DNA of 31,661 nucleotides from NCBI GenBank assembly GCA_964352985.1, contig CAYGUK010000042.1:1-31661 (forward strand). The letters are read 5' to 3'. How positions within the stretch are numbered: the stretch's first letter is position 1; each line of letters begins with the position of its first letter. This DNA is from CAYGUK01 sp964352985 (lineage in GTDB: Bacteria; Pseudomonadota; Gammaproteobacteria; JAHCLG01). The notes under the pieces were generated by a model, which saw nothing but the letters and a program-made list of their open reading frames with translations, did not search any database and was not told the origin of the DNA. This document shows positions 23,910 to 31,661 of this stretch, in pieces. A program made the position numbers and the translations under genes.

Positions 23910-24800
23910 ATGCAAATACGTAAGCCACTTGAATATGTTATGCAAGATAGCAAAACAGCCATCTTGATTGCATTTATTCTTAGTTTCATCGGACCACTTG
24001 CTTGGCTTGCTGAAGTTTTATTAGCTTTAGTAACTTTAAGACGTGGTGCGCGTCAAGGCTTAACAATTTTAGTTGCATGTGCTTTACCTGATATCATTAT
24101 GTTTGGATTAACATCTAATTTTGTTTACTTAATTGATATCGTTATTAGTATTATCTTCGTTTGGAGTTTTGCTCTCATGTTACGGGCAACTGTTTCCTGG
24201 GCAAATACGCTGCAAATACTTGCCGCAATTGGTGTGGTCTTCATTATTTTAGTTCATTTGTTTTATCCAAATATTGCTGTTTGGTGGCAAAGTGAATTAA
24301 CGGTTTATATTGAACAATTACAACACCAATTCGGACATTTATTTTCTCAGGTTACACCAGACGTAGTTAAATCACTATCGATGCTTGCAACTGGAATATT
24401 ACTTACTAAAATTCTTTTTAGTGCATTTTTACAAGTGTTATTAGCAAGATATTTTCAAGCGTTGCTTTATCATCCCAATGGCTTACGTGAAGAAATAATG
24501 CAATTAAGATTGAATAATATAGCGGTGTTTTCATTAGTAGTTTGCTTTATAGCAATTGCACTACAACTTAACGTTGCGTTAGATATATTACCGGTCTTAT
24601 TGTTGCCATTTTTTATTGTGGGTGTTTGTTTAATGCATAATATTGCTAAATCTAGAAAAATGCCATTGATGTTAATCGTTTTATATTTATTATTAATTGT
24701 CTTTTTTCCCTATGTTGCTGTGTTACTAATCATGCTGGCTGTCTTGGACAGTTGTTTTAATATTCGTAAGCAGCTGCAAATAAATGTTAGAGGTGAATAA
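23910..24800 (+). CDS. Polytopic membrane protein, DUF2232-like
   Basis: A 296-residue inner-membrane protein with about eight hydrophobic segments and a soluble-looking stretch near YIEQLQHQFGHLFSQVTPDV. Position between rpsR and rplI matches the gene found there in Pseudomonas (PA4933) and Legionella-type genomes, usually assigned to DUF2232, a family with unknown function. The N-terminal part, FIGPLAWLAEVLLALVTLRRGARQG, fits. Its stop shares a base with the rplI ATG (TAATG), so it is part of the ribosomal operon. Family assignment rests on synteny and topology. Confidence 0.8.
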   Translation: MQIRKPLEYVMQDSKTAILIAFILSFIGPLAWLAEVLLALVTLRRGARQGLTILVACALPDIIMFGLTSNFVYLIDIVISIIFVWSFALMLRATVSWANTLQILAAIGVVFIILVHLFYPNIAVWWQSELTVYIEQLQHQFGHLFSQVTPDVVKSLSMLATGILLTKILFSAFLQVLLARYFQALLYHPNGLREEIMQLRLNNIAVFSLVVCFIAIALQLNVALDILPVLLLPFFIVGVCLMHNIAKSRKMPLMLIVLYLLLIVFFPYVAVLLIMLAVLDSCFNIRKQLQINVRGE

Positions 24801-25255
24801 TGGAAGTAATATTACTTGATAGAATCCGTAATCTTGGCAATCTTGGCGATAAAGTTAATGTTCGTCCTGGTTATGGCAGAAATTTTCTTATACCACAAGG
24901 TAAAGCAATACCTGCTACCGGTGAAAATCTACACGTGTTTGAAGAACGTCGTGCTGAATTAGAACAAAAAGCCGCTGAATCTTTGACTCTTGCAAAAGAA
25001 AAAGCTGAAAAATTAGCTGATCTTAATATTGTTATCACAGCTCGTGCGGCTGATGAAGGTAAGCTTTATGGTTCTGTTGGCACAGCTGAAATCGCCCATG
25101 CAATCAGTCAAGGTGTTCTTGAAATTGAAAAAAGTGAAATTAATTTACCAACTGGTGTTATTCGTGAAGTCGGTGAATATGATATCGATGTTAATTTACA
25201 CAGTGATGTTACGATAACAATTAAAGTCACGGTGGAAGCAGAAGATAAAGTTTAA
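24800..25255 (+). CDS. rplI: 50S ribosomal protein L9
   Basis: A 151-residue protein that binds 23S rRNA near the L1 stalk. The N-terminal signature MEVILLDRIRNLGNLGDKV and PGYGRNFLIPQGKA are followed by the long connecting helix (ERRAELEQKAAESL) and a C-terminal domain (DEGKLYGSVGTAEIAHAI). The length is normal. It overlaps the preceding stop by one base. Confidence 0.97.
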   Translation: MEVILLDRIRNLGNLGDKVNVRPGYGRNFLIPQGKAIPATGENLHVFEERRAELEQKAAESLTLAKEKAEKLADLNIVITARAADEGKLYGSVGTAEIAHAISQGVLEIEKSEINLPTGVIREVGEYDIDVNLHSDVTITIKVTVEAEDKV

Positions 25256-25281
25256 TTGAAAATTTGTTGAGAGGGGAAGTT

Positions 25282-26661
25282 ATGGATCAATTTGTCCCAT
25301 CGGCAAACAAACAATCAGATCTTTATAAATTGCCACCACATTCGATTGAAGCTGAACAATCTGTTTTAGGCGGTTTACTCATCGATAATCAAGCTTGGGA
25401 TAAAGTTGTTGAGATCATCAGTGAACAAGATTTTTACCGTGCTGATCATCGTCATATATTTCAAACCATGGCAGATTTGATTTATCGGGAACAACCGCTT
25501 GATGTGTTGACGGTGACTGAAGCGTTAAAAATTAAAAATCAATTAGATAATGCTGGTGGAGAAGTTTACTTATTTGAATTAGCCAGAAATACACCGAGCG
25601 CGGCAAATGTTGCTGCCTACGCAAATATTGTTAGAGAGCGTTCTATATTAAGGCAATTAATTAGTGCTGCTAATCAAATTTCTGAAGCCTCATATGGCGC
25701 AACTGGAAAAGATAGCGCAGAAATTTTGGATAATGCAGAAAGAGTCATTTTTCAAATTGCTGAGCAAGGCAGTCGTGGTTCAGGTCCTCAAGATATTAAA
25801 TCGATTTTAAAATCCTCGATGGAACGAATTGATCAATTAAGTCATTCAACTGATCCGATCACCGGTTTAGCCACGGGATTTAAAGATTTTGATGACATGA
25901 CTTCAGGTTTGCAAACATCAGACTTGGTGATAGTTGCCGGTCGTCCTTCAATGGGTAAAACCATTCTTGCCGTAAACATGGCAGAGCAAGCCATTATCAA
26001 ATTCAAAAAACCGGTTCTCATTTTTAGTTTAGAAATGCCAGCCGAAGCTATCGCAATGAGAATGATGTCATCGTTAGGCCGGATAAACCAGCACAATTTG
26101 CGAACCGGAAAATTATCAGATGAAGATTGGCCAAGATTAACATCCGCTGTGTCGATGCTAAACGAAGCACCATTATTTATTGACGACACACCAGGGTTAT
26201 CACCTCAAGAAATGCGAGCAAGAGCAAGAAGAGTCGCGCGCGAACAAGGACAATTAGGATTAATTGTTGTTGATTATTTACAGTTAATGAAAATTCCAGG
26301 CTTTGCCGAAAACCGCACGGGTGAAATTTCTGAAATTTCACGTTCATTAAAAGCTTTAGCAAAAGAATTAAAAGTACCATTAGTCGCGGCATCTCAGTTA
26401 AATCGAAGTTTAGAGCAACGTCATGATAGAAGACCCATCATGTCTGATTTACGTGAATCTGGTGCAATTGAGCAAGATGCGGATTTAATCTGCTTTATCT
26501 ATCGGGATGAAGTTTATAATGAAGATAGCCCCGATAAAGGCACGGCTGAAATTATTATCGCAAAACAACGTAATGGTCCTATTGGTAAAGTTAGGTTAAG
26601 TTTTTTCGGCGAATATACACGATTTGATAATTTTATCGATGATGATGAGGCATTCTTATGA
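25282..26661 (+). CDS. dnaB: Replicative DNA helicase DnaB
   Basis: A 459-residue hexameric 5'-3' helicase that unwinds DNA at the fork and recruits primase. The N-terminal domain (about res 15-110; PPHSIEAEQSVLGGLLI) precedes a linker and the RecA-like C-terminal domain with Walker A GRPSMGKT (220-227), LVIFSLEMP-like (VLIFSLEMP), Walker B LIVVDYLQLM and the arginine-finger region near RNGPIGK. I chose ATG 25282, preceded by GAGGGGAAG, over in-frame TTG codons at 25264 and 25267 that lie upstream of that ribosome site. No intein or insertion. The stop overlaps alr by 4 nt. Confidence 0.97.
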   Translation: MDQFVPSANKQSDLYKLPPHSIEAEQSVLGGLLIDNQAWDKVVEIISEQDFYRADHRHIFQTMADLIYREQPLDVLTVTEALKIKNQLDNAGGEVYLFELARNTPSAANVAAYANIVRERSILRQLISAANQISEASYGATGKDSAEILDNAERVIFQIAEQGSRGSGPQDIKSILKSSMERIDQLSHSTDPITGLATGFKDFDDMTSGLQTSDLVIVAGRPSMGKTILAVNMAEQAIIKFKKPVLIFSLEMPAEAIAMRMMSSLGRINQHNLRTGKLSDEDWPRLTSAVSMLNEAPLFIDDTPGLSPQEMRARARRVAREQGQLGLIVVDYLQLMKIPGFAENRTGEISEISRSLKALAKELKVPLVAASQLNRSLEQRHDRRPIMSDLRESGAIEQDADLICFIYRDEVYNEDSPDKGTAEIIIAKQRNGPIGKVRLSFFGEYTRFDNFIDDDEAFL

Positions 26662-27734
26662 GGCCAACGCAAGCTAAAATAGATTTGCTGGCGTTACAAC
26701 ATAATTTCAAACAAGTTAAAAAATTCGCACCACAAAGCAATATTGTTGCCATGGTAAAAGCTAATGCTTATGGTCATGGGTTAGTCACAATTGCAAAACA
26801 TTTATCAAACGCAGACTTGTTAGGTGTAGCGTGTATTGATGAAGCGGAAATATTAATTAATCATGAAATAAAACAACCTATCATTTTAATGGAAGGAATA
26901 TACAATAAAAGTGAATTGTCATTCATTCAAAAACATAAATTGCAAATGGTTTTACACGAACAATGGCAAGTCAGCGCATTATTACAAAATCCTCAATTTG
27001 GTCCCTATGATGTTTGGCTAAAAATTAATACTGGTATGAATCGTTTAGGCTTTTCAATCAGTGACGTACCATCCGTGTTACAACAATTGCAATCACCTAT
27101 TATTAATTCTATTACACTTATCACACATTTTGCGGATGCCGATAATCCTCAAAAATTATTATTCAAACAACAAATTCATTCTTTTGTAGAATTGACTTCA
27201 GCAATGAATTATCGAAAAAGCATGGCCAACTCCGCTGCCATTATAGGAAGTCCTCAAACACATTTTGACTTTGTGCGACCTGGTTTAATGCTTTATGGGA
27301 TTAGTCCTTTTGCTGATAAAACAAACAGTGATCATAATTTAAAGCCAGTAATGACTTTATCATCTGAGCTCATTGCCATCCATGACTTAAAAGCAGGGGA
27401 GGCTATTGGTTATGGTGGCCGTTATCAATGTAGCACACCGCATAAAATAGGTGTTGTCGCAATTGGTTATGGGGATGGCTATCCCCGTCATGCAAAAAAT
27501 GGCACACCCGTGTTAATTAAAAATCAAATCGTGCCGCTTGTTGGAAATGTTTCCATGGATATGATAACAATTGATTTATCAAATATAGCAGATCCTCAAA
27601 TTGGTGATGAGGTAATTTTATGGGGTGAAAAATTACCCGTAGAAGTTATTGCAGAACATGCAAATACAATTTCTTATGAGTTAGTTTCTAAGCTTACTCA
27701 GCGTGTACCGAGAATTAGTCTGTCAAAGCTATGA
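26658..27734 (+). CDS. alr: Alanine racemase
   Basis: A 358-residue PLP enzyme that makes D-alanine for peptidoglycan. The PLP lysine is K34 in VAMVKANAYGHG. The second catalytic base is a tyrosine in GEAIGYGGRY, and VAIGYGDGYPR and VGNVSMDMITIDLS are as expected. Its ATG overlaps the dnaB stop (ATGA), and rplI-dnaB-alr is a common order. The conserved core block ends here. No obvious terminator follows in the 138-nt gap. Confidence 0.96.
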   Translation: MRPTQAKIDLLALQHNFKQVKKFAPQSNIVAMVKANAYGHGLVTIAKHLSNADLLGVACIDEAEILINHEIKQPIILMEGIYNKSELSFIQKHKLQMVLHEQWQVSALLQNPQFGPYDVWLKINTGMNRLGFSISDVPSVLQQLQSPIINSITLITHFADADNPQKLLFKQQIHSFVELTSAMNYRKSMANSAAIIGSPQTHFDFVRPGLMLYGISPFADKTNSDHNLKPVMTLSSELIAIHDLKAGEAIGYGGRYQCSTPHKIGVVAIGYGDGYPRHAKNGTPVLIKNQIVPLVGNVSMDMITIDLSNIADPQIGDEVILWGEKLPVEVIAEHANTISYELVSKLTQRVPRISLSKL

Positions 27735-27817
27735 TTTGTTATAAAATTTGAAGCAATCAAATTAGTCAACTACCCTGTAATACATCTTGGGATTTGTGGT
27801 TTTTATCGAGGTTTTCA

Positions 27818-27846
27818 AATGTGAAAATGTACTTTAATTTCACATT
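27818..27846. promoter_or_regulatory. 9-bp inverted repeat upstream of the effector-like gene
   Basis: AATGTGAAA (27818-27826) and TTTCACATT (27838-27846) are perfect inverted copies separated by 11 nt, ending 26 nt before the ATG at 27873. It could be an operator for a dimeric regulator of the 1204-residue gene, or a weak terminator hairpin for alr, though no T-run follows. The rest of the 138-nt gap is AT-rich, without a promoter I can defend. Confidence 0.4.
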
Positions 27847-27872
27847 AAGCTATTGCCTTAAATAATTATCAA

Positions 27873-30800
27873 ATGCCAAAAATAAAGAAGATTAAAGGGT
27901 CTGAATTACAGGAATCTGAAGTAAAAAGACAGCAGGAAGATTCAACCCTTGAGCCAAAAAAAAATAATCAGTTTGTCGATTTGGAAATATTTCTCAATCT
28001 GCCAACAAGTGTCATCGAGAAAAATATTTTTGAGTTTTTAAGGCCATATGAAATATATTATTTTATTGAAAATAAGAATATTAAAAAAAGAGAAAAATGG
28101 GCGGAGATAGCATTTAAAGCAAAATTTAGTTCAGCACCACAGCTTGATTATGTTGGAGCATATCTTGATATAAAAAATAAACTCGGTAGTAATATTATAA
28201 GTAAGTTAATTAGTGCTGAATCGTCAAACTATGACATCTTTATCACCCGGGTAATTGGTCAGCAAATTTTATTATTGGAAAAAATCGTCGAACAAGATCA
28301 AATTGAGCCAAATGACAAACAAAAAGTTGAGTTGGTTTCAATTGATCAAACCTTTTTCGCATCGGAGGATGTTATAAATTCTAACTTGAATCTTAGAATT
28401 GAGTATATTATTGGAATAGTATTAAAATATTGCCATGGCAATATTATTTCTAAGTTATTCCATTTTCTCGACTATCTTACAATAAATAACATATTGCAAT
28501 TTAATTTTAATAAAATTTCTTTTTGTGTTGACATGTTAAATGCTATTGATAATGTTTTTGGGTGTAGTGATAAAAATAATATCGCACTTGCATTTAGGCA
28601 AGTTTTTCCATCGCTGCATCTAGATGAACAGTATCAAGTCATCTTCACTATGTTTAATTCGAATTTGAATAAAGACAATTTTATAGGTTTGTTGCAAAGT
28701 CGTCATGCTAACTTTCGTTTATTGGCTGTAGAATTATTAAGCATCTTTGTTAAGAAATATAACTCACTCGAATTGAATGATGAAAAAAGAAAAAAAATTG
28801 GAGAAGAAATTGAAAGAAGCTTTGCGAACAAAAATATTAATGGTAGAAATATATTTCATCTTTTAATTAATTTAGGCAATGTGGAAGATGTGAGGTTTTT
28901 TCTGAATTTTTTCAAGCTGAATCACCTTTTTTTGTCTTCCAAAGAATCTGAAGAAATGCAGTTGGCATTGTTTTTGGCTGCAAATTTATCGACGTTGGAT
29001 GTTTTCTTGTGCTTGAAAGAATTTCTTAATGATGATGAACTATTCATAAAAAGTTTAAGAAGAGATAATAAATTAGAGCCGTGTATTATAAAGATAATTT
29101 ATCAGTTACATCGCAAATACTTTTATGAGATTTTATACGATGAAAAAATTTCTAATGAAATAATTAAATCGTGGATATTGATAGATCCTTCAAAAAGAGA
29201 AGCGATCAGCATTCATTCTTTGTTACCTGAATTAGTATTCGAGGAGCCTGGTCAAATAAATCTAGAACTATTACAAGCCATTGCCAACAAGCTCAAAGGT
29301 GAATGGTATAAGTTTATATTTACACCGATCAGTCTCAAAGGTAATGTGTCTATATTCAGTTATATATTAAGCCATTGTGGAAAAAAAGAAACACAAAAAC
29401 TATTCCGCATTATACCAATTGAAATTGAAAATATAGATAGAGCCTTAACAATCGGGATGATTGATTGTCAAGATGAGCTTTTAATAATAGATACATTGAA
29501 AAAATTATCAGTGGATGAGCGAATTGAATTATTATTGAAGAATAAGTTAATAAAAGAATCAAATTTAACAATATTAGAATATGCTGTCGAAAAAAACATT
29601 AATCAAAACATTATTATTGAGATTATCAGTCAAATTGTGAATAAAATAAAAGAGAACGTTTTGCTACTAATAAATGCTGCAAACGATGCTGGAAAAGAGC
29701 TTGGGATCAATAAGCCGCTTGATTTTGAAGATGAATTGATTTGCATGGAAGAATTGTTAATATGTTTGAGGGTGGCTGCTTATTTCGCGAATGAAGTGAT
29801 AATTGATTTAATCTTAAAAGAGATGAGTTTAAATATGATGAGTGCGTTTTCCAAGGATTCCGGAGAATCATTTTTTTCTACTTTGTTAAATGAAAAATAT
29901 TTTCCATTGTTCAAGAAATATTTTGAAAAATTATCTGAAGAAGAACGATTGGGCTTAATATTGGATGAGGAAAATTCTTTATTATTTAAAGCTATAAATG
30001 TAGGTAATTTGGAAATTTTCGAATACCTTTTCAAATTAATACCAGAAAATAAAATTCAATATGTATTTAAGTATGTTAAATGTGATGATTTAAATATTGT
30101 TATTGTATCAGTTCTTTGGAATCAAGCGGATATATATAAGTTTCTTGAATCAAGGTATCCAAACTTTGCAAAAGAAAGTATATTAGAAACTAATCAAAAT
30201 AATGAGTATTACTTTTTATTAGAACTTCCTGTATATATAGGTGATATAGACAACTTGAATATACTTAATACTATATTACAAGTTTTTCAAGATTCTAAAA
30301 TTCGAGAAGTAATGGTTAGACAATTCAAATCAAATGTAAATTCCTTTATAACTACGCTCAAAGATTTTTCGGAAAAAAATAAAAATGAAAAATTGTTTTT
30401 AATACGGTTGTTTTCAAACGCTGATATTGAAGAACTTCTTATTAGCCCTGATGAACAAGGCTGGTGTGCGGTTAATATATTAAGCTTTTGGAATCTTGAT
30501 ATACAAGTTCTTACATATTGTTTGGATAGATTAAGCGATGATGTAATTAAATCATTAGTATCTAAAAAAGCTTATGCTGAAGTTGATAATGGCTTAGTCG
30601 GAAATGTAAATCTATTTAATAGAAGTAGAGTACTAGTTAATAATATATATCATTTAATAATTTACGCTAATTCTGAAAATGCAATGGCGGGGTATCGCCA
30701 TTTGATTAAACTTCTAAAGGAACGTGACTTATATAATGATGTAAAAGAAATGTTGAAAAATAATATAATAAATACACTGCAGCTCGTAGTCTATAAAAAT

Positions 30801-31487
30801 AATATATTTATGATGAGTTATTATTTGTCTGAATTAAAAATGTTTTTTGATGCTAAACAAGTAGAATCCTATCTTATTTTTGTTTTAAGTTATAATAATT
30901 TTAATAAAGATTCTTTTTTACCCTGTTTGAAATTACTAATTGAGAGTCTGATTATATTACCTCATGCTAAATTGAAAATGTTATTATCAACGGAATTTAC
31001 CGATATTCCGTTGATAAATCATCTCATCGAAGGCAGTCAGTTTAGGACTGTTGAAATGCTAATAAATACCTTAGATCAGAAATTCAAAAAAGCATTAGTC
31101 ATGCCTACAAACAATAATCGTAAACCATTACTATTTTCTGCGATTGAAAGTGGTAATCTGGATATATTAAATTTACTCTTAAACAATTGTCTCGGTAAAA
31201 ATTTTATAGAAACGAAAAATTTAATAATTAAAACTTATTTCAAGTTTAATAAAAAATCATATAACTTAATTGAATATGCCACAGAATTTGGTAATGAATC
31301 TACAATAACATTTTTAAATAACTTAATAACTTTAAACTCAGATAGTAAAACACATCAGAATCGTCAAAGCTTGACAGAATTAGAAACTAAGATAAACCAT
31401 TCAGTGAATTTACAAGATGAACAACCACCATATGAATATAGAGAAAATGATTCTGGTTTGATTTTACCGCCTAAGCTAATTAAGTAA
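27873..31487 (+). CDS. Large effector-like protein: F-box-like N-terminus and degenerate ankyrin-like units
   Basis: A 1204-residue protein with no signal peptide or membrane segment, unlike anything in the surrounding core block. After a charged N-terminus (res 1-34), an F-box-like segment is at about res 41-85 (LNLPTSVIEKNIFEFLRPYE, then basic/Trp REKWAEIAF). The rest is helical, with scattered units resembling ankyrin repeats: about 323-345 (NIFHLLINLGNVEDVRFFL), 362-385, 563-589, 702-723 (LLFKAINVGNLEIFEYLF), 863-885, 923-950, 1082-1104 (PLLFSAIESGNLDILNLLL) and 1128-1152 (NLIEYATEFGNESTITFL). The tail (last ~45 residues) is polar and E/Q/P-rich, as in some Dot/Icm-exported proteins. Base composition is more A+T-rich, with many AGA and ATA codons, suggesting different history. 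There is no Shine-Dalgarno before the ATG. The reading frame is complete. An effector role is inference from architecture. Confidence 0.85.
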   Translation: MPKIKKIKGSELQESEVKRQQEDSTLEPKKNNQFVDLEIFLNLPTSVIEKNIFEFLRPYEIYYFIENKNIKKREKWAEIAFKAKFSSAPQLDYVGAYLDIKNKLGSNIISKLISAESSNYDIFITRVIGQQILLLEKIVEQDQIEPNDKQKVELVSIDQTFFASEDVINSNLNLRIEYIIGIVLKYCHGNIISKLFHFLDYLTINNILQFNFNKISFCVDMLNAIDNVFGCSDKNNIALAFRQVFPSLHLDEQYQVIFTMFNSNLNKDNFIGLLQSRHANFRLLAVELLSIFVKKYNSLELNDEKRKKIGEEIERSFANKNINGRNIFHLLINLGNVEDVRFFLNFFKLNHLFLSSKESEEMQLALFLAANLSTLDVFLCLKEFLNDDELFIKSLRRDNKLEPCIIKIIYQLHRKYFYEILYDEKISNEIIKSWILIDPSKREAISIHSLLPELVFEEPGQINLELLQAIANKLKGEWYKFIFTPISLKGNVSIFSYILSHCGKKETQKLFRIIPIEIENIDRALTIGMIDCQDELLIIDTLKKLSVDERIELLLKNKLIKESNLTILEYAVEKNINQNIIIEIISQIVNKIKENVLLLINAANDAGKELGINKPLDFEDELICMEELLICLRVAAYFANEVIIDLILKEMSLNMMSAFSKDSGESFFSTLLNEKYFPLFKKYFEKLSEEERLGLILDEENSLLFKAINVGNLEIFEYLFKLIPENKIQYVFKYVKCDDLNIVIVSVLWNQADIYKFLESRYPNFAKESILETNQNNEYYFLLELPVYIGDIDNLNILNTILQVFQDSKIREVMVRQFKSNVNSFITTLKDFSEKNKNEKLFLIRLFSNADIEELLISPDEQGWCAVNILSFWNLDIQVLTYCLDRLSDDVIKSLVSKKAYAEVDNGLVGNVNLFNRSRVLVNNIYHLIIYANSENAMAGYRHLIKLLKERDLYNDVKEMLKNNIINTLQLVVYKNNIFMMSYYLSELKMFFDAKQVESYLIFVLSYNNFNKDSFLPCLKLLIESLIILPHAKLKMLLSTEFTDIPLINHLIEGSQFRTVEMLINTLDQKFKKALVMPTNNNRKPLLFSAIESGNLDILNLLLNNCLGKNFIETKNLIIKTYFKFNKKSYNLIEYATEFGNESTITFLNNLITLNSDSKTHQNRQSLTELETKINHSVNLQDEQPPYEYRENDSGLILPPKLIK

Positions 31488-31496
31488 AAAAAGTTA

Positions 31497-31507
31497 GTAA
31501 CTATTCA
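31497..31507. repeat. 11-nt sequence shared with the palindrome at the window start
   Basis: GTAACTATTCA here is identical to the minus strand of positions 52-62. The following bases (CCAAATTTAAGC) differ. IS66-family elements usually begin GTAA, so this could be an element end reading rightward, but the match is short and may be chance. Confidence 0.25.
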
Positions 31508-31570
31508 CCAAATTTAAGCTAAAACGTAGAAACGCTGAAAAGAACAGACTTTCCTTACGCGATGGGGATT

Positions 31571-31601
31571 CTTAAGGGTGAATCGCGATTCTCCCCTTAA
31601 G
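31571..31601. repeat. Stem-loop just before the group II intron-like sequence
   Basis: CTTAAGGG (31571-31578) and CCCTTAAG (31594-31601) form a perfect 8-bp stem; the loop itself holds the self-complementary AATCGCGATT (31581-31590). No T-run follows. Its position 5 nt before the putative intron start resembles the stem-loop targets preferred by some bacterial group II introns. Confidence 0.55.
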
Positions 31602-31606
31602 TGCCG

Positions 31607-31661
31607 GTGCGCCAGGCATGGCGTAATTCTAGGTGGTGGAAGTCCGCTGCGCGCCGTGGAA
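31607..31661 (+). mobile_element. Probable 5' end of a group II intron, cut by the window edge
   Basis: The sequence begins GTGCGCC, followed by GGCATGGCG, TCTAGGTGGTG and AAGTCCGCTGCG. From memory this GTGCGCC...GGCATGG...CTAGG.GGTG.AAGTCC pattern is the start of domain I in many bacterial group II introns. CGCCA (31610-31614) and TGGCG (31619-31623) form a 5-bp hairpin with a GGCA loop, as expected. The reverse-transcriptase gene and the 3' domains would lie beyond position 31661. GC content is clearly higher than in the neighbouring gene. Confidence 0.55.

Noticed and set aside
27844..27861. PmrA-box-like pair of TTAA half-sites before the effector-like gene
   Set aside because: The half-sites are 13 nt apart start to start rather than the 11 expected for a PmrA box, and TTAA is common in DNA this AT-rich.
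1..31661. CRISPR arrays, tRNA or rRNA genes, prophage or toxin-antitoxin pairs
   Set aside because: No regularly spaced direct repeats, no cloverleaf-like sequences, no phage structural or recombinase genes and no recognisable toxin-antitoxin pair were seen.

Overview
This window is chromosomal DNA from an AT-rich gammaproteobacterium (roughly 35-40% GC by eye). The core gene order queG / nnr / tsaE / amiB / mutL / miaA / hfq / hflX / hflK / hflC / DUF2065 / purA / rnr / rlmB / rpsF / rpsR / membrane protein / rplI / dnaB / alr matches, as I remember it, the Pseudomonas PA4950-PA4930 neighbourhood. Low GC, lineage-specific small genes and a very large F-box-like/ankyrin-like protein point to a host-associated member of the Legionellales/Coxiellales (Legionella, Coxiella, Rickettsiella or Berkiella type). 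The genus cannot be fixed from the sequence alone.

Layout. Positions 68-5469 (minus strand) hold a tight run: queG, then a four-gene Mla/MCE-type lipid ABC transporter (STAS-permease, ATPase, MCE protein, lipoprotein), then a ZIP metal transporter. Positions 5512-13788 (plus) hold nnr, tsaE, amiB, mutL, miaA, hfq and hflX, with one unknown gene convergent to mutL. A 62-nt near-perfect hairpin fills the gap between miaA and hfq. Positions 13832-20449 hold hflK, hflC, a DUF2065 protein, purA, a secreted Cys-containing protein and rnr. A 70-codon minus-strand gene (20471-20683) ends at a terminator lying inside the 3' end of rnr, and rlmB diverges from it. An LpxL-type acyltransferase overlaps rlmB, and an unknown single-pass membrane protein faces it. 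Positions 23240-27734 are the ribosomal/replication cluster rpsF, rpsR, DUF2232-like protein, rplI, dnaB and alr. Positions 27873-31487 encode a 1204-residue protein with an F-box-like N-terminus and degenerate ankyrin-like units, the best candidate here for a host-directed effector. The last ~160 bases look mobile: a possible IS end, a strong hairpin, and what appears to be the 5' end of a group II intron cut by the window edge.

How it fits together. The left part concerns envelope lipid transport, metal uptake and queuosine. The middle is housekeeping: metabolite repair, t6A and i6A tRNA modification, daughter-cell separation, mismatch repair, Hfq, the FtsH-regulating HflKC complex, purine synthesis, RNA decay and rRNA methylation. 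The right part is translation, replication and cell-wall D-alanine. Accessory material appears as single small genes inserted between core genes and as the effector-like gene plus mobile DNA at the right edge, where the conserved order breaks. No CRISPR array, tRNA or rRNA was seen, and no stretch longer than about 175 bases lacks a gene.
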